A DNA stretch of 57,870 nucleotides, from NCBI RefSeq assembly GCF_900114375.1, contig NZ_FOSV01000028.1, positions 1-57,870 on the forward strand, in the 5' to 3' direction. This DNA comes from Methylorubrum salsuginis (lineage in GTDB: Bacteria > Pseudomonadota > Alphaproteobacteria > Rhizobiales > Beijerinckiaceae). The translations under genes and the position numbers were made by a program. The notes beneath the pieces were generated by a model, which searched no databases, was not told the DNA's origin, and saw only the letters and a list, made by a program, of their open reading frames with translations. The stretch's first letter is position 1, and each line of letters opens with the position of its first letter. Below are positions 56,480 to 57,870 of the stretch, one piece after another.

Positions 56480-57537
56480 CAACGAACCTCTGTACCAGCC
56501 TCGCGGGCGACATCTTCCAGGCGACGTATAGTGCCTAGAATTGGGTCGTCCTTCTCCATGTCGACTGAAATCTTTTTCAAATCAGATAATATGGCGGCAA
56601 ACTCGACTGATCTTGCTTGGCCGGACGCGATTAATCGCATAGCAGTCACAACACGCTCGCGAATATACAGGTTTCCCTGCATAGGCGCGCCGAATACTTC
56701 TGCAAGTAAATAATCGGCTGATTGTCCAGTCATCTTCTCTACCGGAGGCAGATCCTCCCTATCCAGGGCAATCACCTGAGCGTTATCGGGCAACTCAGAT
56801 ATAACCATTGGTGAGTGCGTAGCAATTACGAAATGACAACCTTTGTAACGCGAAAATGTTCGAGTCAGAAGATTCACGTAATCTATCTGCCACTCAGGGT
56901 GAAGACTAAGCTCAGGCTCATCAATTAATACCAGACTTCCGTTGACTATCACAGATGATAACGATAGCAGTGAGGCAACTATGCTTAGCTGTCCTGAGCT
57001 TGCCCGCCTTAGATCCGAGACAAGGCCATTGCGCTGTGTTATTTCTACACCACTTAACGTCAGGAAGCCTGCGCGTCGAAGAGGCTGCAAAGTATGGAAT
57101 GTCTCGTCCAGCATACCGCCGCTAGAAAAATCGGCCGATGCACGAACGACCCCATGCGATGCTCGCTCTATTGCGTAACGCAGAAGATTACTGAGTTCAT
57201 TTTCACTTGTGCCCGCTTCTATAACTTCAGAAATGCGCTTTTTTTGCCCATATTCGGTTACAACCTCCGCGAAATTAATCGGCGCATCTTCGTCGACCAA
57301 TGTGCGAATTGCGAATGGTATTCGCAAGCGGTATATCACCGTCAAAGTAGGCTGAAGCTCAAGATAGCTAAATATAGCTCCGATGTTAATCCTGCGGAGA
57401 GCTTCATTTGCACCTTCTTCAAACAAATTGTTTAAAGAACGAAACAACAAGCTTTCCATAGAAGCTTTATTAAATTGATCCCTAAGACCAAGATAATGAT
57501 AGAGAGAGGGCACTAAGGGAGCTACTGAATTACGCAC
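56479..57537 (-). pseudogene. AAA/ABC-type ATPase (PtuA-like), N terminus lost next to IS3 element
   Basis: A 352-residue C-terminal fragment of an OLD/SMC-like ATPase. The signature ASSGQLSIVASLL and Walker B LVLIDEPELSLHPEWQ with ATHSPMV (switch His) are present, but no Walker A occurs. The frame is open beyond the GTG at 57537 into IS-derived sequence at about 57541, showing that the 5' part was removed. It is A+T-rich like the HNH gene. Full-length homologues would be expected to carry about 150 more residues. Loss of ATP binding should inactivate the pair. Confidence 0.75.
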
Positions 57538-57540
57538 AGA

Positions 57541-57870
57541 ACTGACCTGACCGGCATTTTGGACCGAGCCGATTGAGAGGCTACTGCATGGTGGCGGCCA
57601 TGGGTAGCCGGAAGGCTCGATCCGGGACGGTGACGGGCGCAGGTGGCCGGTAGCCCAGCGACGAGTGCGGCCGGACGCGGTTATAGGTGTTCTGCCAGAG
57701 GGCGATCACAGTCTGCGCCTCCCTCAACGAGTAGAAGATTTCTTGACGTAGGCACTCATCACGAAGCTTGCCGTTGAAGCTTTCGCAGTACCCGTTCTCC
57801 CACGGCGAGCCGGGTGCGATGTACTGGATCTGCGGTCCGACCTTGGCGACCCACTTGCGCAGCGCCTTCG
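57541..57870 (-). mobile_element. IS3-family insertion sequence, right end (partial)
   Basis: An element end starts around 57541 with a TGACCTGACCGGCATTTTGG-like sequence that may be the terminal inverted repeat. It holds the C-terminal part of the transposase and continues beyond the window. It lies exactly where the ATPase gene loses its N terminus. Confidence 0.7.
57581..57870 (-). CDS. IS3-family transposase OrfB, C-terminal part (truncated by window)
   Basis: Minus-strand translation gives an rve-type integrase C terminus: IQYIAPGSPWENGYCESFN, GKLRDECLRQEIFYSL, and LWQNTYNRVRPHSSLGYRPP, ending at TAG 57581. The glutamate of ENGYCESFNGKL is the E of the DDE triad. The upstream catalytic aspartates lie outside the window. 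IS3-family OrfB is normally made by frameshifting from OrfA. This copy's completeness cannot be judged. Confidence 0.88.
   Translation of the reverse strand, partial: KALRKWVAKVGPQIQYIAPGSPWENGYCESFNGKLRDECLRQEIFYSLREAQTVIALWQNTYNRVRPHSSLGYRPPAPVTVPDRAFRLPMAATMQ

Overview
The window is a high-GC alphaproteobacterial chromosome segment, most likely from Methylobacterium/Methylorubrum (Hyphomicrobiales). The support is the strong C/G third-position bias of the long genes, alphaproteobacterial markers (NDUFA12-type complex I subunit, DUF2155 protein, B12-dependent ribonucleotide reductase NrdJ), and four copies of a palindromic element resembling the Rhizobiales-type 'agagcat...gatgc' intergenic repeat. 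The genus call is inference from recall, not a database match.

Left part (1-19 kb): an M23 peptidase, DUF167, two paralogous PilZ proteins (3.1-3.7 and 18.3-18.9 kb), a small ECF sigma factor, tRNA-Thr(TGT) and tRNA-Leu(CAA), a UvrA paralogue lacking the UvrB-binding region, an EVE protein, a ParB-like protein, a YqaA/DsbB membrane pair, a class I amidotransferase-like protein and an ethanolamine-type permease. Between tRNA-Thr and uvrA (4.9-10.3 kb) lies a decayed accessory zone: prophage tail and integrase remnants, a short inverted-repeat element, an AT-rich patch, an XRE regulator, and a DUF4160-DUF2442-HTH-HicB-like cluster with frameshifts.

Middle (19-42 kb): a surface polysaccharide locus (gmd, fcl, GT4, WecG-like transferase, FemAB-like protein), DUF2252, a proVWX-type betaine transporter with a porin and a chemoreceptor downstream, then a divergent GlxA/GbdR-like regulator and the soxBDAG-sdaA operon. 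Together these suggest uptake of betaine-type compounds and conversion of sarcosine to glycine plus a folate-bound C1 unit, then serine to pyruvate. The betaine and dimethylglycine demethylases and GlyA are not in the window.

Right part (42-58 kb): a TetR-DUF4188 divergent pair with a visible operator, DUF2155, a secreted royal-jelly/SMP-30-like protein, NDUFA12 and nrdJ with two NrdR-box-like sites 32 bp apart. Downstream of nrdJ is a defence-like island. Its core is a three-gene operon encoding a patatin-like phospholipase, a ComEC-like metallo-beta-lactamase and one polypeptide that appears to fuse E2-like, E1(ThiF)-like and JAB/JAMM domains. This looks like a CBASS type II module in which Cap2 and Cap3 are fused and the CD-NTase is absent. 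It is followed by a convergent low-GC ATPase-HNH pair (PtuAB/Septu-like) whose ATPase has lost its Walker A end at the edge of an IS3-family element. The patatin-MBL-E2/E1/JAB operon is the best candidate for an under-described system.
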